Source: Nitrosomonas sp.
GTDB taxonomy: Bacteria > Pseudomonadota > Gammaproteobacteria > Burkholderiales > Nitrosomonadaceae
DNA length: 36,767 bases
NCBI RefSeq assembly: GCF_021731985.1
Contig: NZ_JAKFWH010000038.1
Coordinates: 1-36,767, forward strand
Reading direction: 5' to 3'
Shown: positions 7,366-19,208 of the stretch, piece after piece
Layout of the letters: the number at the start of each line of letters is the position of its first letter
How positions within the stretch are numbered: the first letter of the stretch is position 1
Program-made: the position numbers and the translations under genes
The notes under the pieces: model-generated
Seen by the model: only the letters and a program-made list of their open reading frames with translations
The model's database searches: none
What the model was told of the DNA's origin: nothing

Positions 7366-8649
7366 TTATCGGTAGCGTGCAATGACTCGATTGCCGCCAT
7401 TTGATTTTGCTTGATTAATCGCATCGTGGGTGGCTTTAAATAATTCCGGGAAACTTTCAGTCGAATCCGCTTGCATCTCTGCGACGCCAAGGCTGGCGGT
7501 TACATTCAGGTCTGATGGACGCAAATTTTCAATGGATTCCCGTATTTCTTCTGCAATGATCGTTGCATTAGAAATATTGCAGTGGGACAGTAACAAAACA
7601 AACTCTTCTCCATCGTAACGCGCGACGATATCTTCTTTGCGAGTAGGTTTAACTAATTCGGAAGCGATTTCTTTCAAGACCAAATCACCCGTTAAGTGAC
7701 CGTAATTCTCATTGATTAGATTGAATTTATCGATATTCACTATAATCAGGCTATAGGGAATATTATGACGTATTGCTTCGCGCAATCTTGATGAAATAGC
7801 TTCCATCATAAAGTAGCGATTATATAAACCGGTCAATGGATCCTTTACTGCCAATTCTTGCATGACATTTTGCTGTGTGACTGTCTTATCCAATAACTTC
7901 TTACTGGTAATTAGATTGCTGACTCTTGCAAGCAATTCTTCCTGGATTAGTGGTTTGGTAACGTAATCATTGGCTCCCAAGCGCAACAACTCTACTTTGT
8001 GTGCGGTATCATCCAGCACCGAGAACACCAATAAGGGCACATATTTTTTATTATCCTCAGCAAGGTGTCGCAGTGCTTTGACAGTACCCTGACCGTTTAA
8101 TTTGCCTTTGAGTAATATATCGGTCAGCACCAAATCGTAGGCATTTTTCTGGAACGCTTCTATCCCTTCTTCGCCCGTAGCAAAATGATCGACGGTATAA
8201 CCGTTGTCTCTTAACACTGCCGATGTTAAGTTTACAGTTGACAGACTGTCTTCAATATACAAGATATTTCCAGACATTGTTTTACTGCCGTTTTTTCTAG
8301 AAAACTGAGCAGCATAACTGGTGATTTTATCCAGCTCATGTTTGGCAAATATTTCTGTTACGCCTGCTGAGAATGCCTCGTCTAATAATTCTTTATCTTC
8401 ATTTGAAGTAACCATAACCAGCGGTATTTGCCGGGTGCGGGAATCGGCACGCAGATGCGATGAAAACTTTGGACCATCCATATCCTGCAGATGCATGGCA
8501 ATAAATACCAGATCAAAAGGCTGTTGCTTAAGCAATGTCAGGGCTTCGTTACCGGTTGAAACCTGCTTTGTTTCAAGTCCGCCAGACTCAATCGCTGACG
8601 ATAGAAGTTTTTGATACGTTCGGGATGGTTCAACGATAAGTCCTTCCAT
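7366..8649 (-). CDS. Response regulator with two receiver domains and a GGDEF diguanylate cyclase domain
   Basis: The 427-residue protein is ordered REC (1-110), REC (127-245), GGDEF (265-427), like PleD. The second receiver has the phospho-acceptor Asp177 in LVLTD and the conserved Lys232 in VTKPL. The first receiver has Ala51 where the Asp should be (VFIAMHLQDMDG), so it cannot be phosphorylated there and probably serves in dimerisation. The GGDEF domain has DPLTGLYNR, the metal Asp307, and the signature DGEEF (346-350) in place of GG(D/E)EF. An inhibitory-site RxxD (337-340) sits exactly five residues before the signature. If active it makes cyclic-di-GMP from GTP. Whether DGEEF supports catalysis is uncertain. 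No histidine kinase is adjacent. Confidence 0.88.
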   Translation of the reverse strand: MEGLIVEPSRTYQKLLSSAIESGGLETKQVSTGNEALTLLKQQPFDLVFIAMHLQDMDGPKFSSHLRADSRTRQIPLVMVTSNEDKELLDEAFSAGVTEIFAKHELDKITSYAAQFSRKNGSKTMSGNILYIEDSLSTVNLTSAVLRDNGYTVDHFATGEEGIEAFQKNAYDLVLTDILLKGKLNGQGTVKALRHLAEDNKKYVPLLVFSVLDDTAHKVELLRLGANDYVTKPLIQEELLARVSNLITSKKLLDKTVTQQNVMQELAVKDPLTGLYNRYFMMEAISSRLREAIRHNIPYSLIIVNIDKFNLINENYGHLTGDLVLKEIASELVKPTRKEDIVARYDGEEFVLLLSHCNISNATIIAEEIRESIENLRPSDLNVTASLGVAEMQADSTESFPELFKATHDAINQAKSNGGNRVIARYR

Positions 8650-8955
8650 ATGCTAATACCCCTTCAATGACATAAATCTGGTTGCAGGTTGCTAACAAAA
8701 CCGGTCTGTTACGATATGAGAAAGGATATCGACATCAATATTGATTTCTTTTAGAAAGTTTGTGAAATATGAAGTTTATTTTTGGATGTTTGGACTTAAG
8801 GTTGTCGAGATGTTACGCAATAGTTAATTGAGCTGTGTAATCATGAATTGTTTGTTTAGATATGAAGGGGTAAACTTCGAATAAATTTCTGTTCGTTTCT
8901 TAACTTAACTGAAAACAGAAATTTAATTTTAAAATCGAATAAAGGAGTTTTTCTG
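8650..8955. promoter_or_regulatory. Divergent intergenic region with repeats
   Basis: This AT-rich stretch separates the GGDEF gene from the TIGR04073 gene. It holds a perfect 12-bp palindrome ATCAATATTGAT (8734-8745), a perfect 11-bp inverted repeat (8883-8893 with 8914-8924), and TCGAATAAA repeated directly at 8877-8885 and 8935-8943. No gene was found in it. The elements nearest 8956 would lie in the leader or promoter of the exported protein. Confidence 0.45.
8883..8924. repeat. Perfect 11-bp inverted repeat in the leader of the TIGR04073 gene
   Basis: AAATTTCTGTT (8883-8893) and AACAGAAATTT (8914-8924) are exact reverse complements separated by 20 nt, and the pair is flanked by the direct repeat TCGAATAAA. 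It could form an mRNA hairpin just ahead of the ribosome site AAAGGAG or act as a protein-binding site. Confidence 0.5.
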
Positions 8956-9303
8956 ATGAGAAGAATGGTTGCTAAATTATCTTTAATATTTTCAATATTT
9001 TTCCTTTTCTCGTCTCATGCGGTTGCTGCTGACAGTTATTTTGGTAACTCAAGCGAGAAATTTGTAAGTGGTATTGCTAATGCGGTTACTGGGTGGGTGG
9101 AGTTACCTAAGAACGTTATTTTAACCAGCCAGAAAGAGGGGCCAATTTATGGTGTTACAATTGGCGTGGCAATGGGTATCATGCATACAGTCGGTCGTAG
9201 TTTGGTGGGTGTGCTTGATGCAGCCACTTTTTTTATTCCAACCAAACCATCGGTTAATCCCCCTTTTATCTGGCAAGATTTCTCCAGGGAAACTTCCTAT
9301 TAA
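8956..9303 (+). CDS. Exosortase system-associated protein, TIGR04073 family
   Basis: The 115-residue protein has a signal peptide (basic MRRMVAK, hydrophobic core, probable cleavage after AVA near residue 24) and the TIGR04073 pattern: KFVSGIANAVTGWVELPKNV, a Gly-rich hydrophobic stretch with GVTIGVAMGIMHTVGRSLVGVLDAATF, and a Pro-rich end. This family co-occurs with exosortase/PEP-CTERM protein sorting genomes; its biochemical role is unknown. No exosortase or PEP-CTERM substrate is in the window. The start follows AAAGGAG by 8 nt. A good terminator at 9346-9380 follows, so it is probably a single-gene unit. Confidence 0.8.
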   Translation: MRRMVAKLSLIFSIFFLFSSHAVAADSYFGNSSEKFVSGIANAVTGWVELPKNVILTSQKEGPIYGVTIGVAMGIMHTVGRSLVGVLDAATFFIPTKPSVNPPFIWQDFSRETSY

Positions 9304-9345
9304 TCGGTTTGCTATCTTCAAGAATAACAACAGAATTTTCAAAGA

Positions 9346-9380
9346 ATACATTCCTGCGTTCTGGCAGGGATGTATTTTTT
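9346..9380 (+). terminator. Intrinsic terminator after the TIGR04073 gene
   Basis: ATACATTCCTGC (9346-9357) pairs with GCAGGGATGTAT (9364-9375) with one G-T pair and a 6-nt loop, followed by a run of T to 9380. Confidence 0.75.
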
Positions 9381-9396
9381 ATCTAACTCAGAGAAT

Positions 9397-9432
9397 GAAA
9401 ACGCCATACCAGTGCGACGATATGGCGTTTTC
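9397..9432 (-). terminator. Intrinsic terminator after htpX
   Basis: GAAAACGCCATA (9397-9408) and TATGGCGTTTTC (9421-9432) are perfect 12-bp complements with a 12-nt loop. On the minus strand the stem ends in TTTTC followed by ATTC, 20 nt past the htpX stop. Confidence 0.6.
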
Positions 9433-9452
9433 ACAGAGCGTAGTGCAGTGAT

Positions 9453-10334
9453 CTAGCGTTGCATCTCAAGTGCTGCAATTCTTTCTTCCAGCGGCGGGTG
9501 TGACATGAATAAGCGCATGAGTCCACTACTCCCTCCGGAAATACCAAAAGCGGCAAGCTGATCCGGTAAATGTGCCTGTTCGTGAGTTAATTGTAAGCGC
9601 CGCAATGCAGCGATCATTTTGTTTCTGCCGGCCAGGCTGGCACCACCGGCATCGGCACGGAATTCGCGTTGGCGGCTAAACCACATAACAATAATACTCG
9701 CCAAGACACCCAGTACGATTTCGGCAATGATAGTAGTAACCCAGAAAGCAGGGCCGTGACCTTCTTCTGTTTTGAAAACAATACGATCGATCGTATGGCC
9801 GATGACACGCGACAAGAAGATCACAAATGTGTTGACAACACCCTGAATCAGCGCCAATGTCACCATATCTCCATTCGCGATATGACTGACTTCATGCGCC
9901 AGAACGGCTTCAGCTTCATCCTGGCTCATGGTATTTAAAAGCCCGGTACTGACAGCGACGAGCGCGTCATTTTTTGACATCCCCGTGGCAAAAGCATTGA
10001 CATCCGGCGCATCATAAATGGCTACTTCCGGCATACCGATACCGGCTATTTTGGCCTGCCGCTGCACGGTGGTGACTAGCCAATGCTCTTGCGCGTTACG
10101 CGGCATTTCAATGACTTGTGCACCGGTAAATCGTTTTGCTGTCCATTTTGACAGGGCAAGCGACATAAACGAGCCGCCAAATCCAAATACTGATGCGAAC
10201 AGTAATAGGGAATTGATGTCCAGACCTGTTCCTTGTTCGTCTAGAATTCTTTCAAATCCAAATAGTCGCAATGTAATGCTAAGAACAACAATAATGGCCA
10301 AATTAGTTGCTAAAAAAAGAATAATTCTTTTCAT
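9453..10334 (-). CDS. htpX: Membrane zinc protease HtpX
   Basis: From ATG 10332-10334 the protein has 293 residues, the usual HtpX length. Two N-terminal membrane segments (about 4-24 and 40-60) precede the zinc-binding HEVSH (147-151), and a further hydrophobic region (about 155-215) follows. HtpX is an inner-membrane M48 metalloprotease that, with FtsH, degrades misfolded membrane proteins. An upstream in-frame start at 10370 would add 12 residues not seen in the family, and GGAGT lies just ahead of the chosen ATG. A promoter matching the heat-shock sigma-32 consensus lies at 10382-10409, consistent with htpX being a heat-shock gene in E. coli. It is a single-gene unit with its own terminator. 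Confidence 0.95.
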   Translation of the reverse strand: MKRIILFLATNLAIIVVLSITLRLFGFERILDEQGTGLDINSLLLFASVFGFGGSFMSLALSKWTAKRFTGAQVIEMPRNAQEHWLVTTVQRQAKIAGIGMPEVAIYDAPDVNAFATGMSKNDALVAVSTGLLNTMSQDEAEAVLAHEVSHIANGDMVTLALIQGVVNTFVIFLSRVIGHTIDRIVFKTEEGHGPAFWVTTIIAEIVLGVLASIIVMWFSRQREFRADAGGASLAGRNKMIAALRRLQLTHEQAHLPDQLAAFGISGGSSGLMRLFMSHPPLEERIAALEMQR

Positions 10335-10381
10335 TTTTTTACTCCATGGTGTCAATAAAATCCAAAACAAAGCTAGTGTGG

Positions 10382-10409
10382 ATATGTGATCTAATTGTCA
10401 CTTTTCAAG
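10382..10409 (-). promoter_or_regulatory. Sigma-32-type promoter candidate for htpX
   Basis: On the minus strand CTTGAAA (10403-10409) is a full match to the sigma-32 -35 element and TCACATAT (10382-10389) a partial match to CCCCATNT, separated by 13 nt. The transcript would start about 40 nt before the htpX ATG. Confidence 0.5.
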
Positions 10410-10622
10410 CGGATTATATTTGAATTTGCCTGATTAGGTTGCTGACTGAATGTTGTTCAGATTGTCTACCAGCGATCATTCAACCTAATAATTTAGGTAC
10501 CGGATTTCTTGAAGTGTTTAAATGAACCCGGAATTTTCTGAAAGCAAGTGCGGAAATGATACAGAGTAAATTCGCCGATGGACGTTCTTTGGTCACTACT
10601 GGGTAGATCGAGTAGTGCGAGA

Positions 10623-10915
10623 TTATGGCGCAGGTTTGGATGGTGTATTTCTGACAATCTGAAAAAGTATCTCGCCTTCCTTGATCATGCCCAGGTCGCT
10701 ACGGGCACGTTCTTCGATAGCTTCAAGACCTTGCTTTAGGTCATTTACTTCAGCCTCAAGCTTGTTGTTGCGATTCTGCAGTATTAGATTATTTTCACGC
10801 GCCGCAACAACATCTTGATCGACCTGCCAGACTTTAAGCCAGCTTACTTTACCGTACCATAAGGGATATTGCATTGCGGCAATCAGTAACAGCAGTATAA
10901 AACTCAAGAGCTTCA

Positions 10916-10916
<1 letters not shown>
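10623..10916 (-). CDS. ftsB: Cell division protein FtsB
   Basis: The 97-residue protein has a short cytoplasmic start, one membrane segment (about 3-17, with YPLWYG after it) and a periplasmic coiled coil (30-75, rich in Asn, Leu, Glu, with NNKLEAEVNDLKQGLEAIEERAR) ending in the family motif DLGMIKEGE. FtsB forms the FtsQLB complex that activates septal wall synthesis. Its ATG overlaps the eno stop by one base (TAATG), so it is translated with eno, an arrangement common in proteobacteria. Confidence 0.93.
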
Positions 10917-12214
<1,298 letters not shown>

Positions 12215-12257
12215 TTATTTAATGATTATTATTTCTGATATTTCTGCTGCTATATTG

Positions 12258-13940
<1,683 letters not shown>

Positions 13941-14023
13941 TTATAGTAACTAGAATAATTCAGGAAAACTGTGAGAGAGTTTTTGCATGATTTTTTAGCA
14001 GACAACTTTATCCAATATTTTTA

Positions 14024-14908
14024 TTAACGAATTTCAGCAAGTAATCGCTCCATCATTTGTTCGGCTTGGTGGCGGTAGTTACTACCAAAAAGGTTCAAGT
14101 GATTAAGAATATGATAGAGGTTATACACAACTTTGCGAACATTATACCCGGAATCCAACGGATAATCATATCGGTAAGCAGAATAAAAATCGGCTGGAAA
14201 GCCGCCAAAAAGCTCAGTCATGGCAATATCAGCTTCACGATCGCCGTAATATACGGCGGGGTCAAACAGTACCGGATTCCCTGATCCATCATAGGCATAA
14301 TTGCCACTCCAGAGATCGCCATGTAAAAGTGATGGGGATGGTGTTACACCCGAAAAGAATTCATCCAGATCGATTAATAATTGCTCTCCTAATTTTTGCA
14401 GTTTTCCGTTAAATCCATTGGTCTTGGCCAGATCTAATTGATAGCCTAAGCGATGCATTTTCCAGAAGTTTAGCCAATCGGAAGAAGCGGTATTTATTTG
14501 CGGAGTTTGTCCGATTGTATTATCACGGATCCAGCCAAATTGTTTGGCAACAGTGCGGTGCATGGCGGCAAGCTGTATGCCCAAGCCGGATGCTTTGCCA
14601 CGAGCGCCAGTATTAAAATCCAGAAATTCCAGAACCAGCCAGGCAGCGTGATCATTATGACCATAACAGACGGGTAGCGGAACACGTAGAGTGTGCGATT
14701 GATGAATTTCCATTAAACCGGCAGCTTCCGCTTCAAACATCGCAAGACTGCCGGGTGAATTCAACTTAACAAAATAATGTTGTGTGCCATCACCAATACA
14801 ATAGGTTTGATTAATACAACCACCGCTGATTGGGCGGGTGTCTTTTATCTTGAAGGGACTACCATTAGTTGTGGAAATTTGTGTGCCGATTTGATCCCAA
14901 GCATGCAT
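14024..14908 (-). CDS. Fructosamine kinase family protein
   Basis: The 294-residue protein has the kinase-like fold of fructosamine and ketosamine kinases: ISGGCINQTY near the start, a strand with FVKLN, the catalytic loop LHGDLWSGN (about 195-203) and the metal-binding DPAVYYGDREADIAM. The family phosphorylates sugars attached to amino groups of proteins or small molecules, which then detach spontaneously (deglycation). It starts 35 nt after the argH stop and is probably co-transcribed with it, but no functional link to arginine synthesis is evident. Confidence 0.88.
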   Translation of the reverse strand: MHAWDQIGTQISTTNGSPFKIKDTRPISGGCINQTYCIGDGTQHYFVKLNSPGSLAMFEAEAAGLMEIHQSHTLRVPLPVCYGHNDHAAWLVLEFLDFNTGARGKASGLGIQLAAMHRTVAKQFGWIRDNTIGQTPQINTASSDWLNFWKMHRLGYQLDLAKTNGFNGKLQKLGEQLLIDLDEFFSGVTPSPSLLHGDLWSGNYAYDGSGNPVLFDPAVYYGDREADIAMTELFGGFPADFYSAYRYDYPLDSGYNVRKVVYNLYHILNHLNLFGSNYRHQAEQMMERLLAEIR

Positions 14909-14943
14909 GTGTTTGCCTCTTCAAAAGCAACTGGGGTGCATAT

Positions 14944-16350
14944 TCAGGATAGCCACTGTCTGGCCTGGTTAATTGCTCTCTGTACTTGCTCGGGCGCTGT
15001 TCCGCCAGTGTGTTTGCGGCTTTGCATAGAACCTTCCAGTGTCAACACAGCGAAAATATCGGACTCAATCTGCGGAGAAAATTTTTGTAATGTATCCAGA
15101 TCAAGATCAGCGAGATCGCAATCTTTTTGTTCCGCATACTGCACTGCTTTCGCCACAATCTCGTGTGCATCGCGGAAAGGAATGCCTTTTTTGGTCAAAT
15201 AATCGGCCAGATCAGTGGCCGTGGCATAACCACGCAATGCTGAGCGGCGCATGGCTTCTTGGTTGACACGAACACCGGTGAGCATGTCGGCATAGATCCG
15301 TAGCGTATCGGTCAATGTATCGACGGTATCAAAAAGCGGTTCCTTGTCTTCCTGATTATCCTTGTTATAGGCGAGTGGCTGTGCTTTCATCAAGGTCAGC
15401 AGGGCAACCAGATGGCCATTGATACGGCCGGTTTTGCCGCGTACCAGCTCGGGTACATCCGGGTTCTTTTTTTGCGGCATGATCGAAGAACCGGTACAAA
15501 ACCGGTCGGCCAATTGAATAAAACCGAACGATGGATTCATCCATAAAATGAATTCTTCCGACATGCGGGATAAATGGGTCATGATCAGGGCTGCACAGGC
15601 GGTAAATTCAATGGCAAAATCCCGATCTGAAACAGCATCCAATGAGTTTTCACAAATCCCATCAAAACTCAGTATTTCTGCAACCCGTTCACGATTGATC
15701 GGATAGCTGGTACCAGCCAGCGCTGCTGCTCCCAGCGGTAATTGATTCACGCGTGTTCTACAATCAGTTAATCGTCCAATGTCGCGTTTCAACATTTCAA
15801 AATAAGCCATCAGATGATGGCCAAAGGAAACAGGTTGCGCTACTTGGAGGTGCGTAAAACCTGGCATAACGGTATGAATATGCTGTTCCGCCAGATTTAA
15901 TAAAGCGCGCTGCATGGCTTTGATTAACTCAATAATTTCATCAATTGCAGCGCGCAAAAATAATCGAATATCAGTAGCAACCTGATCATTACGTGACCGG
16001 CCGGTGTGTAATCGTTTGCCGGCATCGCCGACTAGAGCGGTCAATCGTTTTTCAATATTTAAATGCACATCCTCCAGTTCCAGCAACCAAGTAAATTGCT
16101 GATTATGGATTTCATCACGAATTTGATTTAAGCCTTGCTGGATATCCAGCAAGTCTTCATTACGGATAATTCCTTGCTCTGCAAGCATTTGTGCATGAGC
16201 CAGCGACCCTTGAATGTCATATTCGGCCAGCCGCTGATCAAAACCGACAGAGGCGGTATAGCGTGCCACAAGTGACGAGACCGGCTCATTGAACCGTCCA
16301 GACCAGTTTTTTTTATTATTTTCTTTTTCTAATACTGAGTTATTATCCAT
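14944..16350 (-). CDS. argH: Argininosuccinate lyase
   Basis: From ATG 16348-16350 the protein has 468 residues, typical for ArgH. The family start [32 protein letters not shown] and the signature [15 protein letters not shown] with its catalytic Ser loop are present. It splits argininosuccinate into arginine and fumarate, the last step of arginine synthesis. The frame stays open to 16467, but the extra 39 residues are not family-like, so I chose the internal start; its ribosome site is weak. Fructosamine kinase follows downstream. Confidence 0.96.
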   Translation of the reverse strand: MDNNSVLEKENNKKNWSGRFNEPVSSLVARYTASVGFDQRLAEYDIQGSLAHAQMLAEQGIIRNEDLLDIQQGLNQIRDEIHNQQFTWLLELEDVHLNIEKRLTALVGDAGKRLHTGRSRNDQVATDIRLFLRAAIDEIIELIKAMQRALLNLAEQHIHTVMPGFTHLQVAQPVSFGHHLMAYFEMLKRDIGRLTDCRTRVNQLPLGAAALAGTSYPINRERVAEILSFDGICENSLDAVSDRDFAIEFTACAALIMTHLSRMSEEFILWMNPSFGFIQLADRFCTGSSIMPQKKNPDVPELVRGKTGRINGHLVALLTLMKAQPLAYNKDNQEDKEPLFDTVDTLTDTLRIYADMLTGVRVNQEAMRRSALRGYATATDLADYLTKKGIPFRDAHEIVAKAVQYAEQKDCDLADLDLDTLQKFSPQIESDIFAVLTLEGSMQSRKHTGGTAPEQVQRAINQARQWLS

Positions 16351-16554
16351 TGTGTTGCTATAATCCCTTATTTCCTGCCGTGAGAAGCATCGATTATAAA
16401 ACATAAATGCATAGCCGGTCATTTTGCGGTAGTGCAATTTTTTTGCACGGTGAATGTTATCTGCCAAGTTTGTAAATACAAAATCATAAGAACCATGATC
16501 ACTTCAGATTTAATCTTAAGTGCAGCGGCTGCGAGTAAATTTAATTGATACACG

Positions 16555-16582
16555 CCACTTTTCCTTCCCGAAGGATTAGTGG
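16555..16582. repeat. 28-bp near-perfect inverted repeat upstream of the membrane sensor-like gene
   Basis: CCACT-TT-TCCTTC (16555-16567) mirrors GAAGGA-TT-AGTGG (16570-16582) around a 2-bp centre, with 24 of 28 positions symmetric. It lies about 50 nt ahead of the 16631 start and could be an operator or a leader hairpin. Confidence 0.5.
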
Positions 16583-16630
16583 ATAATTCGAGCTTTCCCC
16601 TACTACCCATAAATACACAAGGAGTTATCC

Positions 16631-17245
16631 ATGACGGATCGGAACAAACAAAACCAGAATGAACAATCTGCAGTTAATACTTTTTTTTCAATGTTAAGCG
16701 CCAAATTTGAGATTTTGGCTAAAATTCCTACCATGCAGTTTCCTGCTAAGTATGCTGTGATGCTCGTAGGCGTCATTGTGGTAATTTTGGTTTGGAAAAC
16801 TATTGCTGTGAGTAAAGTGGAATCTGATATGGCCAAGAAACTCGAAGGCGAACGCGTGTTGATTACACAGCAAGCCCGCGAATACGCTGATCAGCAATAT
16901 ACCAAGGAAGAAGAGCGCTTTGGTCAGGTCCTGTCCTGGGCAGTGCGGGGTGAGTTGATTCGCCACAATATTGATCAAATTGATCAATATTTAAGTGAAA
17001 TCGTCAAAATGAAAGATACCGAAAGGGTTGTATTGATTGGTGATGATGGTCAATTGCTGGTTTCAACGGATAAACGACTGGAAGAAACAAAAGGCGTGGA
17101 ATTATTTCCGAAGGAAATTCTTAATCTCCAGAAGGTAACTGTTAAATCCGATGTCGATGGCAAAAAAATTCTGGTTGTTCCGGTAATGGGATTAAATAAG
17201 AAAATTGCTACCGTTGTTGTCAGCTACAAGCAACCGAAATTTTAA
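16631..17245 (+). CDS. Single-pass membrane protein with a sensor-like periplasmic domain, function unknown
   Basis: The 204-residue protein has a polar, Gln/Asn-rich cytoplasmic start (1-38), one membrane segment (about 40-60), an alpha-helical stalk (65-120, QQAREYADQQYTKEEERFG) and a small alpha/beta domain (125-200) with RVVLIGDDGQLLVSTDKRLEE and a final strand pair. That order resembles Cache/PAS-like extracytoplasmic sensor domains of chemoreceptors and kinases, but no HAMP, kinase, GGDEF or methyl-accepting part follows. I do not recognise a family. The start follows AAGGAG. A strong hairpin terminator ends it, so it stands alone. An inverted repeat at 16555-16582 may control it. Confidence 0.75.
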   Translation: MTDRNKQNQNEQSAVNTFFSMLSAKFEILAKIPTMQFPAKYAVMLVGVIVVILVWKTIAVSKVESDMAKKLEGERVLITQQAREYADQQYTKEEERFGQVLSWAVRGELIRHNIDQIDQYLSEIVKMKDTERVVLIGDDGQLLVSTDKRLEETKGVELFPKEILNLQKVTVKSDVDGKKILVVPVMGLNKKIATVVVSYKQPKF

Positions 17246-17292
17246 TGGAATTTTATCAATCAGCGTGATTGATGATTTAACGCTGTCAACGC

Positions 17293-17330
17293 ATCAAAAG
17301 GTCTTTGTTAGCTACAAAGGCCTTTTTGAT
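17293..17330. terminator. Bidirectional intrinsic terminator between convergent genes
   Basis: ATCAAAAGGTCTTTGT (17293-17308) pairs with ACAAAGGCCTTTTTGAT (17314-17330) with one G-T pair and one bulge, loop TAGCT. T-runs on both strands allow it to serve the plus-strand membrane protein gene and, less likely as its stop is at 17334, murA. Confidence 0.7.
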
Positions 17331-17333
17331 TTT

Positions 17334-18599
<1,266 letters not shown>

Positions 18600-18709
18600 T
18601 CAAATAAAAGTTTTAATAAAATGCTTGTCCGAGGGGATGCTATGCAGACAAACAGGAATTAACCGGTTGAAATGCGCTCAAGTTCACTGCATCATAGCGT
18701 AATAAAGCG

Positions 18710-18739
18710 TTGAAGGCTTTGTTCAGTAGTACCTACTAT
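18710..18739 (+). promoter_or_regulatory. Predicted sigma-70 promoter for ridA-recG
   Basis: TTGAAG (18710-18715) and TACTAT (18734-18739) are separated by 18 nt, about 37 nt ahead of the ridA ATG, which has a strong AGGAG. Confidence 0.4.
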
Positions 18740-18776
18740 AACAAAAAAGTATTCAATAAATTCATCAGGAGAAAAA

Positions 18777-19166
18777 ATGAGTAAGCAAATCATCCAAACC
18801 GCAGATGCGCCGCAAGCAATCGGTACCTATTCACAGGCAGTTCGGGTCAGTGGCGGCGATACGGTTTATTTATCCGGTCAGATTGGGTTGGATGCAGTGA
18901 GTATGCAGATGGTAATCGGAATTGATGCACAAATTCAGCAGGTATTTTTAAACCTGAAAGCTGTGGCAACAGCCAGTGGCGGTAGCTTAAGTGACATTGT
19001 GAAATTAAATATATTCCTGACAGACTTGGATAATTTTGCACTGGTTAATGAGATCATGGCCGGCTATTTTACTCAGCCTTACCCCGCACGTGCAGCAGTC
19101 GGTGTCAAAGCGTTGCCACGGGGTGCGTTGGTGGAAATGGATGCGGTTATGGTTTTACAACCGTAG
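18777..19166 (+). CDS. ridA: RidA family enamine/imine deaminase
   Basis: The 129-residue protein is a typical RidA (YjgF/YER057c/UK114): [17 protein letters not shown] at the start, [10 protein letters not shown], and the signature region [23 protein letters not shown] with the conserved Arg that binds the carboxylate of the substrate. RidA hydrolyses reactive 2-aminoacrylate-type enamines to keto acids and protects PLP enzymes. The start follows AGGAG. It is 42 nt ahead of recG, probably in one transcript. Confidence 0.95.
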   Translation: MSKQIIQTADAPQAIGTYSQAVRVSGGDTVYLSGQIGLDAVSMQMVIGIDAQIQQVFLNLKAVATASGGSLSDIVKLNIFLTDLDNFALVNEIMAGYFTQPYPARAAVGVKALPRGALVEMDAVMVLQP

Positions 19167-19208
19167 ATATTGAAATAATCGTCGACTGTCGCATGACCCG
19201 ATAGCGCA

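Noticed and set aside
8678-8696. Sigma-54-like element TGG...TTGCT ahead of the TIGR04073 gene
   Set aside because: GG to GC spacing is one base short of the consensus and it lies over 250 nt from the gene.
10594-10617. CACTACT/AGTAGTG hairpin after ftsB
   Set aside because: Perfect 7-bp stem but no T-run on the minus strand, so it is not supported as a terminator.
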